Under the pieces are notes generated by a model. The model was not told where the DNA came from, ran no database searches, and was given only the letters and a program-made list of their open reading frames with translations. The position numbers and the translations under genes were made by a program. From contig NZ_FWZX01000025.1 of the NCBI RefSeq assembly GCF_900177295.1, forward strand, positions 1 through 64,000: a stretch of 64,000 nt of DNA, given 5' to 3'. The DNA comes from Tistlia consotensis USBA 355. Its GTDB lineage: Bacteria; Pseudomonadota; Alphaproteobacteria; Kiloniellales; DSM-21159. Below are positions 1 to 11,687 of this stretch, piece by piece; position 1 is the first letter of the stretch, and each line of letters starts with the position of its first letter.

Positions 1-274
1 CGAAGGCGGGTGCCGAGGCCACGCCGTCCGGCAGCGCCAGATGCCCCTTCCGCAGCTTCTTGCGCCAGTCGTAAATCTGCCAGCGCGTCACCCCGTGCTT
101 GCGCGCCACCTCGGCGACCCGGGCATCCGGCAGCAGGCTCTCCGCCACGATCCGCGCCTTATCCGCCTCCGTGCGTTGTCGGCGCCCCGTCGGACCCGAG
201 AGAACCTCCAGCCGGCCCGCATAGCCTTCCTTTGAGACGCCCAAAGGGCCGCCCATTTTGCCGTCTCGTTCCAC
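1..274 (-). CDS. tnpA: IS66-family TnpA (OrfA), 3'-truncated by window edge
   Basis: The visible N-terminal 91 residues contain LEVLSGPTGRRQRTEADK, then ARIVAESLLPDARVAEVAR and KHGVTRWQIYDWRKK. This is the helix-turn-helix of IS66 OrfA and related Tnp_IS66/IS3-type accessory proteins. I chose the GTG at 274 because GGAGG lies 7 nt upstream; an ATG at 256 is the alternative. The C-terminus and the downstream tnpB and tnpC genes lie beyond position 1. Family assignment comes from this motif together with the terminal repeat at 337-354. Confidence 0.85.
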   Translation of the reverse strand, partial: MERDGKMGGPLGVSKEGYAGRLEVLSGPTGRRQRTEADKARIVAESLLPDARVAEVARKHGVTRWQIYDWRKKLRKGHLALPDGVASAPAF

Positions 275-354
275 GCAGACACCTCCGTCCAAAGCGGAGG
301 GGTCTTCGCACGATCAGGTCAGGCTGGCCAGGAGGGGGTTAAGTGAGCGCTTAC
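1..354 (-). mobile_element. IS66-family insertion sequence, tnpA-side end (rest lies outside the window)
   Basis: The minus strand carries an IS66-type accessory transposition ORF. Just outside it, the complement of 337-354 reads GTAAGCGCTCACTTAACC, which begins with the GTAAGCG typical of IS66-family terminal inverted repeats. That places the element boundary at 354. Host DNA starts at 355 with GGCGGGGG, which would be one copy of an 8-bp target duplication if the insertion is recent. The opposite end is not visible, so completeness is unknown. Confidence 0.85.
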
Positions 355-486
355 GGCGGGGGATATGCTGCACCCGCGAAAATATGCCATTGACTCTTCT
401 GACGGTTTGCTGAGAGCCTATTCACGTGCTCGGCGAACGGGCGGGCGAGCGAACCTCCCCGGCGAGCAGACCATCGACTGACATAG

Positions 487-545
487 CGACCGCAAGGTCG
501 GACGGCATCAGAGCCCTGGGCGCAAGTCGCCGGGGCTCTTTTTGT
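487..545 (+). promoter_or_regulatory. Structured 5' leader of the amide/urea transporter operon (possible attenuator)
   Basis: Between the IS66 end and the first transporter gene, 487-500 forms a perfect hairpin (CGACC, GCAA tetraloop, GGTCG). It is followed after 9 nt by a two-part terminator hairpin with a T-run. A terminator 40 nt upstream of a co-directional start codon, with no gene before it, suggests transcription attenuation or a riboswitch-like element. No riboswitch class was recognised. An alternative is that this is the 3' end of a small RNA or of a gene removed by the IS insertion. Confidence 0.45.
510..545 (+). terminator. Rho-independent terminator ahead of the ABC transporter operon
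   Basis: AGAGCCC at 510-516 pairs with GGGCTCT at 533-539. An inner stem GGCG/CGCC with a CAAGT loop lies between them, and five T residues follow. It reads in the same direction as the operon it precedes. Confidence 0.7.
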
Positions 546-585
546 TTGTTCGCTCGGGGTTTCACAGCAGGGATGGAGGCAGAGC

Positions 586-2154
586 ATGTCCAGGAACGAA
601 GAGAACGATAAGACCGTCCGCACGGACGGCGTCGACGCCTCGGCCGTGCCGCAGGCCGAGGCGGACCGGGGGACCGATCGGGGGACGGGCAGGGGGCCGG
701 CGATCCGGCGCCGGAGCTTCATGCAGGGCGCCGGCGCGACCGCGGCGGGCCTCGCCATGCCGACGGTGATCCGCGGCCTCAAGACCGCGCGCGCCGCCGA
801 GGGCAAGGTCAAGATCGGCCACATCGAGGACCTCTCGGGCAACCTCGCGGTCTACGGCGTGCAGAAGTTCCATGCCGCGCAGCTGGCGGTGAAGGAGATC
901 AACGAGGGCAAGACCCTGAAGGGCGGCCCGGTCGGCTCCGGCGGCATCGGCGTGATGGCCAACTACGCCGCCAAGGCGCCGGTCATGGGCGACGGCGACA
1001 AGGACCTGAAGTTCGTCAACAAGGGCGGCGACATGACCGGAACCGGCATGGCCTTCGTCCAGGACGAGGACGTGCTGATCGATTCCGGCGAGTCCGGCCT
1101 GCTCGGCCGCGAGGTCGAGCTGATCGCGCCCGACGGCCAGTCGAACAACAACATCTGGCAGCAGCTGACCCGCCGCCTGATCCAGGAGGACAAGGTCGAC
1201 TGCCTGGTCGCCGGCTTCACCAGCGCCGAGCGCGAGGCGATCCGACCGATCGTCGACAAGGCCAAGCAGCTCTACATCTACACCAACCAGTACGAGGGCG
1301 GCGTCGCCGACTCGAACACCTTCTGCACCGGTGCGATCTGCGAGCAGCAGGTCATCCCGGTCGTCGACTACATGGTCAAGACCTTCGGCCCGCGCATCTA
1401 CACGATCGCGGCCGACTACAACTTCGGCCAGCTGACCGCGGCCTGGACCAAGGCCTTCGCGCCGCTGGTCGGCGGCGAGATCATTCAGGAGGAGTTCGTG
1501 CCGCTCAGCGTCTCGGACTTCACCACTTCGATCGCGCGCATCCAGGCGGCCAAGCCGGACTGGGTGTTCACGCTGCTGGTCGGCTCCAACCAGTCGAACT
1601 ACTACCCGCAGGCCTCGGCGGCCGGCCTCGAGTACCCGATGGCCTCGACCGTCAACATGGCCCAGGGCTATGAGCACCGCCGCTTCAAGCCGCCGTCGCT
1701 GAACCGCATGTACAACTGCATCAACTACATGGAGGAGATCCCGACGGCGCGGAACCAGGCCTTCGTGAAGCGCTGGTACGAGATGTTCCCGGACGACCCC
1801 TACATCGGCCAGATGGCGCAGAACACCTACTTCTCGATCCATCTCTACGCCAAGGCCGCGCGCCTGGCCGGCACGACCGACCAGGAGTCCGTCAAGAAGG
1901 CGCTGGAATCCGGCTTCTCGATCGAGGCGCCGGAGGGCGCGGTGTTCCTGGAGCCCTCGACGCACCACTGCTCGCACTACATCCGCCTCGCCACGGCGGA
2001 CGCCGAGCACAACGTCTCCTTCGTGCGCGAGTGGCCGAGCATTCAGCCCTGGTGGCTGCAGCGCATCGGCGTCAATCTGGTGAAGCACAAGGAATACAAG
2101 CAGTACATTCCCGACGAGGATCCGTTCTTCTCGATGTTCGGCAAGAAGAAGTAG
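586..2154 (+). CDS. Tat-exported substrate-binding protein of a urea/short-chain-amide-type ABC transporter
   Basis: A 522-residue periplasmic binding protein of the Peripla_BP_6 (Leu/Ile/Val, UrtA, AmiC) fold. The N-terminus has a twin-arginine signal (RRRSFMQGAG, about residues 43-52), so it is probably exported folded. Core motifs are IGHIEDLSGN near residue 84, QLAVKEINEG near 98-107 and LLGREVELIAPDGQS from 172. Between the last two is a 60-65-residue insert (about 106-170) not seen in typical family members. GGAGG lies 6 nt before the ATG. It starts a co-directional operon ending in an acetamidase/formamidase, so the ligand is probably urea, formamide, acetamide or a related amide (inference). 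Length exceeds the usual 380-430 residues because of the extension and the insert. Confidence 0.85.
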   Translation: MSRNEENDKTVRTDGVDASAVPQAEADRGTDRGTGRGPAIRRRSFMQGAGATAAGLAMPTVIRGLKTARAAEGKVKIGHIEDLSGNLAVYGVQKFHAAQLAVKEINEGKTLKGGPVGSGGIGVMANYAAKAPVMGDGDKDLKFVNKGGDMTGTGMAFVQDEDVLIDSGESGLLGREVELIAPDGQSNNNIWQQLTRRLIQEDKVDCLVAGFTSAEREAIRPIVDKAKQLYIYTNQYEGGVADSNTFCTGAICEQQVIPVVDYMVKTFGPRIYTIAADYNFGQLTAAWTKAFAPLVGGEIIQEEFVPLSVSDFTTSIARIQAAKPDWVFTLLVGSNQSNYYPQASAAGLEYPMASTVNMAQGYEHRRFKPPSLNRMYNCINYMEEIPTARNQAFVKRWYEMFPDDPYIGQMAQNTYFSIHLYAKAARLAGTTDQESVKKALESGFSIEAPEGAVFLEPSTHHCSHYIRLATADAEHNVSFVREWPSIQPWWLQRIGVNLVKHKEYKQYIPDEDPFFSMFGKKK

Positions 2155-2245
2155 CGGACCTGGACAGGGGCGCCGGCCGGGCCGACGGTCCGGCCGGCGC
2201 ACCCGGCGTCCCGCGAACCGGCAAACCGCTCGGCCCGAGGTCGGA

Positions 2246-3145
2246 ATGGAAACACAGTCGCTGGTCCTAAGCCTGCTCTATCAGCTCGGAACGAGCGCCG
2301 CCTTCTTCTTCCTGGCCGCCGTCGGCCTGATCATCATCCTCGGCATGATGAACATCATCAATCTCGCCCACGGCGAGCTGATGATGATGGGCGCCTACAC
2401 GGCGACCATCGCGACCCATGCCGGCGTCCCCTTCGCGCTGACCGTGCCGCTGGCCTTCCTCGTCGTCGCCGCCTTCGGCGCCGTGCTGGAGCGGCTGATC
2501 GTCCGGCGCTTCTACGGACGCCAGCTCGGCGCCCTGGTCGTGACCTGGGGCATCAGCCTGGTCATGGGGCAGGGCACGCTGCTGTTCTTCGGGCCCTTCA
2601 TGCCTTCGATCAAGATCCCCGGCGGCTCCTTCTCCTACGGCGACTTCTCCTTCTCGGAGTACTGGCTGGTGCTGATCGCGATCAGCGTCGCCCTGATCGC
2701 CCTGCTGTGGTGGCTCTACAACCGCACGACCTACGGCCTGCAGGCCCGGGCGGCGATGCAGGACGCGACCATGGCCAAGAGCCTGGGGGTGCGCACCGGC
2801 CGGGTCTACACCCTGACCTTCAGCCTGGGCGCCGGCCTCGCCGGGCTCAGCGGCGCGCTGATCGCGCCGACCGCGACGATCGCGCCCTTCATGGGCCAGC
2901 AGTTCGTCGCTCCCGCCTTCATCACCGTGGTCGTCGGCGGCGCCGCCAACGTGATCGCCGGCGCGGTCGGCAGCGCGACGCTGCTGGCCGCCGTCAAGAC
3001 GCCGGTCGGCATGGCCTTCGGCGCCTTCTACGGCACGGTCGCGCTGCTGTTCGCGGCGCTGGTCATCATCCGCATCATGCCCGACGGCATCTCGGCGCGG
3101 CTGCAGCGCTGGTTCGACCGGCGCTCGCGGAGCGGCCTGCTGTGA
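2246..3145 (+). CDS. ABC transporter permease, UrtB/LivH family
   Basis: A 299-residue inner-membrane permease of the branched-chain amino acid/urea class, with multiple hydrophobic helices. The diagnostic early motif is GMMNIINLAHGELMMMGAY, near residues 32-50. It pairs with the LivM-type permease encoded next. The next gene starts inside its stop codon, in a GTGA overlap at 3142-3145, so the two are translationally coupled. The substrate is inferred from the acetamidase/formamidase at the end of the operon. Confidence 0.88.
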   Translation: METQSLVLSLLYQLGTSAAFFFLAAVGLIIILGMMNIINLAHGELMMMGAYTATIATHAGVPFALTVPLAFLVVAAFGAVLERLIVRRFYGRQLGALVVTWGISLVMGQGTLLFFGPFMPSIKIPGGSFSYGDFSFSEYWLVLIAISVALIALLWWLYNRTTYGLQARAAMQDATMAKSLGVRTGRVYTLTFSLGAGLAGLSGALIAPTATIAPFMGQQFVAPAFITVVVGGAANVIAGAVGSATLLAAVKTPVGMAFGAFYGTVALLFAALVIIRIMPDGISARLQRWFDRRSRSGLL

Positions 3146-4185
3146 GCGGCCTCGCCAGACTCGTCGGCGGTCCCGCCGACATCGGCCGCGGCCCGGTCTT
3201 CTGGTCGCTCGTCGCCCTCACCCTGCTCGGCTTCGCGCTCTATCCCTCGGCGGTCTCCGAGTTCCAGGTCTCGAACACCGCCTACTACCTGCTCAACATC
3301 CCGCTCGGGCTCGGCATGGCGCTGCTCTGGGGCTACTGCGGCGTGCTCTCCTTCGGCCACGTCGCCTACTTCGGCATCGCCGGCTACAGCTACGGCGTGA
3401 TCGCCGGCAACCTGTCGGACAGCCCCTCCGGCCCGGTCGTCGGCGCGCTCGGCGGCCTGCTGGTCAGCGCCGTCGTCGCCGGGGTGTTCGGCTACTTCGT
3501 GTTCTACGCCCGGGTCCAGAAGTGGATCATCCCGATCCTGACCCTGGTGCTGACCCTGCTGCTCGAGACCTTCCTCGGCCAGACCGCCGGCTACCAGTGG
3601 CGCATCGGCTCGGTGCTGCTCGGCGGCTACAACGGCATGACCGGCATCCCGTCGTTCGGCTTCGGCGAGTTCGAGTTCCAGGGCACCTCCTTCTACTACC
3701 TCTGCCTGGTCCTGGTGCTGGCCTGCTACTTCGGCCTGCGCATGCTGCTGAACTCCGGCTTCGGCCAGGTCGTGGTGGCGATCCGCGAGGACGAGCTGCG
3801 CACCGAGACCCTGGGCTACGACATCCGCGCCCGGCAGTGGGCGGTCTTCGTGCTCTCGGCCGTGCTGGCCGGCCTCAGCGGCCTGCTCTACGTGCAGTGG
3901 GGCAACTACATCACGCCCAGCCAGGTCGGCCTGCTGCAGGCGGCGCTGCCGGTGATCTGGACCGCGGTCGGCGGCAGCACCAGCCTGCTCGCCGTGGTCA
4001 TCGCGACCTTCGCGCTGAACTGGCTGACCTACACCCTGTCGTCCGAGGGCAACCAGTACGCCATGGTGATCATCGGCGCCCTGCTGGTCGTCACCATGCT
4101 GTTCTTCCCGCGCGGCATCGTCGTCATGCTGGCCGAGCACCTGGACCGGCTGCTGCCGCGGGCGCGGCGGGAGGCCCGGCGATGA
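3142..4185 (+). CDS. ABC transporter permease, UrtC/LivM family
   Basis: A 347-residue permease with about 9-10 predicted membrane segments. The motif LWGYCGVLSFGHVAYFGIAG and the cytoplasmic loop VAIREDELRTETLGYDIR are typical of LivM/UrtC and contact the ATPase. The reading frame stays open far upstream, but the GTG at 3142 overlaps the preceding stop (GTGA), gives the normal family length and begins VSGLARLVGG. It ends in an ATGA overlap with the first ATPase. Confidence 0.87.
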   Translation: MSGLARLVGGPADIGRGPVFWSLVALTLLGFALYPSAVSEFQVSNTAYYLLNIPLGLGMALLWGYCGVLSFGHVAYFGIAGYSYGVIAGNLSDSPSGPVVGALGGLLVSAVVAGVFGYFVFYARVQKWIIPILTLVLTLLLETFLGQTAGYQWRIGSVLLGGYNGMTGIPSFGFGEFEFQGTSFYYLCLVLVLACYFGLRMLLNSGFGQVVVAIREDELRTETLGYDIRARQWAVFVLSAVLAGLSGLLYVQWGNYITPSQVGLLQAALPVIWTAVGGSTSLLAVVIATFALNWLTYTLSSEGNQYAMVIIGALLVVTMLFFPRGIVVMLAEHLDRLLPRARREARR

Positions 4186-4907
4186 CGACGGCGCCGATGC
4201 TCGAGACGCGCCGGCTCAACAAGCGCTTCGGGGGCGTGGTCGCGGCCGACAACATCGACCTCTCGGTCGAGACCGGCGAGCTGCGCTGCCTGATCGGCCC
4301 GAACGGCGCCGGCAAGTCGACGCTCTTCGCCATGCTCTGCGGCATCCAGCGGGCCGACGGCGGCCAGATCCTGCTGGCCGGGCGCGACGTCACCCACATG
4401 CAGGCCTTCCAGCGCGTCCGCCTGGGCGTCGGCCTGACCTTCCAGACCAACCGCGCCTTCCACCAGCTGTCGGTGCGCGAGAACCTGGCGATCCCGCGCA
4501 TCCCCCACGACGCGGAGCGCCGGGCGCTCGGCGCCGAGCGCCTAGCCGTCGCGCTGGAGACCTTCGGGCTGGATCCCGAGGACGAGACCCGCGCCGGCGA
4601 GCTGTCGCACAACCAGCTGCAGTGGCTGGAGATCGCGATGGTGCTGTCCGGCTATCCCGACCTGATCCTGCTCGACGAGCCGGCCGCCGGCATGGCCGGC
4701 GAGGAGACGGCGCGGACCGCGACGCTGCTCAAGCGGCTCAACGCGACCGGCCTGACCATCGTCGTCGTCGAGCACGACATCGCCTTCGTCAAGGAGGTCG
4801 CCCAGAGCGTCACGGTGCTGCACCAGGGCCGGGTCTTCGCCGAGGGGCCGGTCGAGGCGATCACCGCCAACGAAGAGGTCCGCAAGATCTATCTGGGGAA
4901 GGCCTAG
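4182..4907 (+). CDS. ABC transporter ATP-binding protein, UrtD/LivG family
   Basis: A 241-residue nucleotide-binding subunit. Walker A is GPNGAGKST (about 38-46), the Q-loop follows in TFQTNRAF, and Walker B is DLILLDEP. The ABC signature reads LSHNQLQWLEIAMVL; the change from LSGGQ to LSHxQ with QWLEI is the hallmark of UrtD-type subunits and points to urea/amide transport rather than generic branched-chain amino acids. It starts in an ATGA overlap with the permease and is followed after 3 nt by the second ATPase. Confidence 0.88.
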   Translation: MTTAPMLETRRLNKRFGGVVAADNIDLSVETGELRCLIGPNGAGKSTLFAMLCGIQRADGGQILLAGRDVTHMQAFQRVRLGVGLTFQTNRAFHQLSVRENLAIPRIPHDAERRALGAERLAVALETFGLDPEDETRAGELSHNQLQWLEIAMVLSGYPDLILLDEPAAGMAGEETARTATLLKRLNATGLTIVVVEHDIAFVKEVAQSVTVLHQGRVFAEGPVEAITANEEVRKIYLGKA

Positions 4908-4910
4908 GCG

Positions 4911-5618
4911 ATGACCAGCGTTCTCTCGATCCAGGGCGCCGTCGCCGGCTACGCCACCGGCAACGTGCTGCACGGCGTCGGCGTCGAGGTCGCCGAGGGC
5001 GAGGCGGTCGCCGTGGTCGGCCGCAACGGCGTCGGCAAGACGACCCTGATGCGCACGGCGATCGGCCAGCTGCCGCTGCGCGCCGGCAGCATCGCCTTCA
5101 AGGGCACGGACATCACCGCCGAGCCGGCCGACCGGCGGGCGCGGCGCGGCATCGGCTATGTGCCCCAGGGCCGCGGCATCTTCCCCCACCTGACGGTGCG
5201 CGAGAACCTGCTGATGGGCGGCTTCATCAACGAGGCGCGCCGCAACCCCGACTTCGAGCTGGTGTTCGGCTACTTCCCCTTCCTGAGGGAGCGGCTCGGC
5301 CAGCGCGGCGCGACGCTGAGCGGCGGCCAGCAGGCCATGCTGGCGATCGGCCGGGCGCTGATCAACGAGCCGGCGCTGCTGCTGCTCGACGAGCCGAGCG
5401 ACGGCGTGCAGCCGAGCATCATCGAGGAGATCGGCGAGATCCTGAGCGACCTCAACCGGACGCGCGGCATCTCGGTGCTGCTGGTCGAGCAGAACATCGG
5501 CTTCATGCAGCGCGTCGCCGGCCGCGCCTACACCCTCGACAAGGGCCGGGTGACCAGCGAGCTCGGCCCCGAGGAGATCGCCGACGAGCGGCTGCTCGCC
5601 GAGCACATCGCCGTCTAG
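4911..5618 (+). CDS. ABC transporter ATP-binding protein, UrtE/LivF family
   Basis: A 235-residue nucleotide-binding subunit. Walker A is GRNGVGKTT, and the GVGKTT form is typical of LivF/UrtE. The signature is LSGGQQAMLAIGRALI and Walker B is LLLLDEPSDGVQPSI. It pairs with the LivG-type subunit to energise the two permeases. It is the last transporter gene before the hydrolase, 65 nt downstream, with which it is presumably co-transcribed. Confidence 0.88.
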   Translation: MTSVLSIQGAVAGYATGNVLHGVGVEVAEGEAVAVVGRNGVGKTTLMRTAIGQLPLRAGSIAFKGTDITAEPADRRARRGIGYVPQGRGIFPHLTVRENLLMGGFINEARRNPDFELVFGYFPFLRERLGQRGATLSGGQQAMLAIGRALINEPALLLLDEPSDGVQPSIIEEIGEILSDLNRTRGISVLLVEQNIGFMQRVAGRAYTLDKGRVTSELGPEEIADERLLAEHIAV

Positions 5619-5683
5619 GCGCCGGGCATCGGGCCGCGGGCCGGACGGTCACGAAACGCGAGAGACTGGAGCAGGAGGAAGCC

Positions 5684-6697
5684 ATGGAACTGGTGATGCG
5701 GCAGTATCCCAACAGCTGGATTGCCGACTCGATCATGTGCAAGCGCGGGGTGGCGGGGGGCGCGAGCGGCACGACCCACGAGCTGACCGAGGCGGTGCAG
5801 GGCACCTACATCTACACGATCGGCCCCTACTCGACGCCGGTGCTGACCGTCAAGCCGGGCGACCGGGTGGTGGTCGAGACCAAGGACGCCTTCGAGGGCG
5901 CCATCAAGTCCGAGGACGACAAGCCCTCGGAGCTGCTCAAGATGCCCTTCCTCAACCCGCAGTGCGGCCCGATCATGGTCGAGGGCGCCGAGCCCGGCGA
6001 CACCGTCGCGGTGCACATCGAATCGATGGTGCCCCGCGGCCCGCAGCCGCGCGGCACCTGCTGCATGATCAAGGAGTTCGGCGCGCTGACCGGGACCTAC
6101 TACACGGCGACGCTGAATGAGCCGCTGCCCGAGAAGGTGCGCAAGGTCCACGTCGACGAGCAGCACGTCTACTGGAGCGACCGGGTGACGCTGCCCTACC
6201 GGCCGCACATCGGCACGCTGAGCTGCTCGCCCGAGATCGACTCGATCAACTCGCTGACCCCGGACAATCACGGCGGCAACATGGACCTGCCGGACATGGG
6301 GCCGGGCACTGTGACCTACCTGCCGGTGCGCACGCCGGGCGCCAGGATCTTCATCGGCGACGCCCACGCCTCCCAGGGCGACGGCGAGGTCTGCGGCGTC
6401 GCGGTCGAGTACCCGACGGTGACGACCATCACGGTCGACCTGATCAAGAACTGGGCGATCGAGTGGCCGCGGCTCGAGGCCGACGACTTCATCATGGCGA
6501 TCGGCAGCGCCCGGCCGCTCGAGGACGCGACCCGCATCGCCTATCGCGAGCTGGTCTACTGGATGGAGCGCGAGTACGGCTTCGACCGCTGGGACGCCTA
6601 CATGATGCTCAGCCAGTGCGGCAAGGTCCGGCTCGGCAACTTCGTCGACCCGAAGTACACGGTCGGTGCCGCGGTCTCCAAGAAGTACCTGGCCTGA
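5684..6697 (+). CDS. fmdA: Acetamidase/formamidase family protein
   Basis: A 337-residue FmdA_AmdA-family hydrolase, which splits short amides to ammonia and a carboxylate in the cytoplasm. Family motifs are VKPGDRVVVETKDAFEG (about 47-63), TPDNHGGNMDLPD, IGDAHASQGDGEVCG and the C-terminal DAYMMLSQCGKVRLGN. The ATG at 5684 is preceded by GGAGGAAGCC, a strong ribosome-binding site at normal spacing. It closes the transporter operon, which together would import an amide and release ammonium. Formamide and acetamide cannot be distinguished from sequence alone. Confidence 0.88.
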   Translation: MELVMRQYPNSWIADSIMCKRGVAGGASGTTHELTEAVQGTYIYTIGPYSTPVLTVKPGDRVVVETKDAFEGAIKSEDDKPSELLKMPFLNPQCGPIMVEGAEPGDTVAVHIESMVPRGPQPRGTCCMIKEFGALTGTYYTATLNEPLPEKVRKVHVDEQHVYWSDRVTLPYRPHIGTLSCSPEIDSINSLTPDNHGGNMDLPDMGPGTVTYLPVRTPGARIFIGDAHASQGDGEVCGVAVEYPTVTTITVDLIKNWAIEWPRLEADDFIMAIGSARPLEDATRIAYRELVYWMEREYGFDRWDAYMMLSQCGKVRLGNFVDPKYTVGAAVSKKYLA

Positions 6698-6770
6698 AAT
6701 CCGGCTGTGCGCGCATAGATGGCAACGATTCGACAGATCGGATGACCACAGCGCCCGGAAATAAGACGAT

Positions 6771-6799
6771 CCCGGCCGGGTGGCGATCGCCCGGCCGGG
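6771..6799. repeat. GC-rich inverted repeat after the amidase gene
   Basis: Two copies of CCCGGCCGGG, itself palindromic, are separated by TGGCGATCG. It lies 73 nt past the amidase stop and could act as a bidirectional transcription terminator, although no T-run follows. Confidence 0.4.
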
Positions 6800-6888
6800 C
6801 CGTGCGAGAGCCTCTGTTTCGCCAAATGGGTGTGTGCTACTGATCCCGCGAACGGTGGCGCTGGGCCACCGCGCAGGGGAACTCCTTC

Positions 6889-7250
6889 ATGACGATCGTG
6901 GGTCGGGCGCTGCTGGTCGGTGCCGGTTTGCTGTAGGCCTCGTCGGCGGTCGCGGGCGAGCAGGATTTCACGCTGCTCAACGAGACCGGCTATCAGATCG
7001 ACAGCGTCTACGTCTCCTCGACCAAGTCCAAGCAATGGGAGGACGACCTCATGGGCGAGGACGCACTGCCGAGCGGCGAGTCGGTGACATCGAGTTCGAC
7101 GCCGGCGAGGGCCAGTGCCACCGGGACCTGAAGGCGGTCTACAACGACGGCACGGAGGCGGTCTGGACCGACATCGACCTCTGTGCCCTGCACAAGATCA
7201 CGCTCTACTACAACTCGAGCGACGACACGACACGGGCGGTCGGCGAGTAG
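6889..7250 (+). pseudogene. Remnant of a small secreted protein, with an in-frame stop and a 1-nt deletion
   Basis: From the ATG at 6889 the frame reads MTIVGRALLVGAGLL, a TAG at 6934-6936 in the middle of a signal peptide, then ASSAVAGEQDFTLLNETGY and QIDSVYVSSTKSKQWEDDL. Near 7084 the frame shifts by one base and continues DIEFDAGEGQCHRDLKAVY, then a DGTEAVW segment, to a TAG at 7248-7250. Restoring one G at GTG-ACATC rejoins the frames exactly. The intact form would be a 120-residue periplasmic protein of a hypothetical family I recall from alphaproteobacteria (NxTGYxIxxVYVS...DLKxVYxDG); its function is unknown. Confidence 0.75.
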
Positions 7251-7328
7251 CGGCCCGCACGCGGGCTCGGCGGGGCGGCGCGCCGGCCGGTCCGGCGGCG
7301 CCCTGCCTCCCGGGCTCGGCCGCTGCCG

Positions 7329-8570
7329 CTACTCCGCCGCCTGGGCGGCCGGCCGCAGCAGGGCGTAGGCCTCCTGGGTCTCGTCGAAGCCCTTGAGCGC
7401 GAAGGCGCCGAGCCGGCGCAGGGGACGGTCGACGAAGCGCGCGCAGGTTGCCGACAGCACGATCGGCGGCTCCAGGTCGCGGGCCAGCGGGCCGAGCCGC
7501 GAGACCAGGTTGACCGCCGGGCCGATGACCGTGAAGTCGAGGCGGTCGGCGGCGCCGACGTTGCCGTACATGACCTCGCCGGAGTGCATCGCGATGCCGG
7601 TGCGCAGGCGCGGCAGGCCCTGCTTCTCGAACTCGCCGTTGAGCCGCTCCAGGCCGTCGATCGCCGCCTCGGCGGCCTGCAGGGCGCGCCGGCTGGCGTA
7701 GGGGCAGCCCTCCTGGCCGGCCGGCACCGGGAAGACCGCCAGGACGGAATCGCCGATGAACTTCAGGATCTCGCCGTCGTACTCGCGCACCGGCCCGCAC
7801 ATCGCGTCGAAGTAGCCGTCGAGCATGGCGATGACCTGGTCGAGCGGCAGCCGGTTCGACAGCTCGGTGAAGTTGCGCAGGTCGCTCATCCAGACGACGG
7901 CGTCGATGTGCTGGCCCTGGCCGCGGATGATGTCGCCCTGCAGCACCTGCCGGCCGGCCTGGGGGCCGAGGTAGGTGTCGAGCAGCAGGCGGGTCGTGCG
8001 CTTGGTCTCGGCCAGCTCGAGCAGGCTGCCGAAGGGCCTCAGGAGGGCGTCGAGCGTCGCCAGGTTGGCGTCGCTGAAGCCCTGCGGCTCCTTGGTCGCC
8101 AGCGAGATCGCCATGGGATGCTTGGCCGAGTAGCGCACCGGCCGGATCGTGTAGTCGGTGTAGCCGTCGCGCGCCAGGTCGCCGAGCACCGGGAAGTCGA
8201 AGCGCGCCTCCGGTCCGCTCAGGCGCCGGCGCAGGGCCGGGCTGCCCTCGTAGATCGGCTTGACCGGGCTCTGCTGGAAGGCCGGCTCGTTGCTGACGCC
8301 GTGGCGCCGGTCCTGCTCGACCGCGCCGCCGGCGTCGGCGTGCCACAGCAGGGTGCGCGCGGCGAACTGCGGGTGCAGCTGGCGCACGTGCAGGCTGGCG
8401 CGCTCGATCGGGATGCCGATGTCGCGCAGCTTCTGGCAGAAGGCGCCGAAGAAGAAGGACGGCCGCGACAGCAGCGGTCCGGCTTCCTCGTACAGCCAGA
8501 ACAGGACCTTGCGCAGGTCCTGCTTGGCCGGCTCCGTCAGCTTCTGTTGAATGTCCAGTAGATCGGTCAT
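7329..8570 (-). CDS. Class III adenylate/guanylate cyclase with N-terminal sensory domain
   Basis: A 413-residue cytosolic cyclase converting ATP to cAMP. The C-terminal catalytic domain (about 220-390) keeps both metal-binding aspartates, in MSDLRNFT (D230) and [11 protein letters not shown] (D274). It also keeps the transition-state Asn/Arg pair in [20 protein letters not shown] and EILKFIGD fit ATP rather than GTP specificity. The N-terminal 200 residues look GAF-like, with no membrane segments. I chose the ATG at 8570 over an upstream in-frame start because GAGAG precedes it and the protein begins normally ([11 protein letters not shown]). It lies 150 nt downstream of uvrA on the same strand. 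Confidence 0.85.
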   Translation of the reverse strand: MTDLLDIQQKLTEPAKQDLRKVLFWLYEEAGPLLSRPSFFFGAFCQKLRDIGIPIERASLHVRQLHPQFAARTLLWHADAGGAVEQDRRHGVSNEPAFQQSPVKPIYEGSPALRRRLSGPEARFDFPVLGDLARDGYTDYTIRPVRYSAKHPMAISLATKEPQGFSDANLATLDALLRPFGSLLELAETKRTTRLLLDTYLGPQAGRQVLQGDIIRGQGQHIDAVVWMSDLRNFTELSNRLPLDQVIAMLDGYFDAMCGPVREYDGEILKFIGDSVLAVFPVPAGQEGCPYASRRALQAAEAAIDGLERLNGEFEKQGLPRLRTGIAMHSGEVMYGNVGAADRLDFTVIGPAVNLVSRLGPLARDLEPPIVLSATCARFVDRPLRRLGAFALKGFDETQEAYALLRPAAQAAE

Positions 8571-8720
8571 GGCTCTCGTCGCAGAGTTGGAGCGGCGGCC
8601 CGTCGTCGGCAAGGCGGCAGGCCGGGATCGCCCGGCGCAACAGCCGTGCCGCCACGGCACGGCCGGTCGGAAGGCCCCCGAACGGACCCTGGCTGCGGGC
8701 CCGGGGCGCGGGCAGGCCCG

Positions 8721-11588
<2,868 letters not shown>

Positions 11589-11687
11589 GGCTGCTCCGGC
11601 GGAACGGGCTGTCGAAAAGGGGATGGCGGCGCCCGGACCGGACGGCCACCCTTCAATATGGCCCGGAAAGGGGCCGATGACATCCCG

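Noticed and set aside
390-424. Possible promoter TTGACT (390-395) ahead of the amide operon
   Set aside because: No convincing -10 hexamer at 16-19 bp; the nearest candidate, CCTATT (417-422), is 21 bp away.
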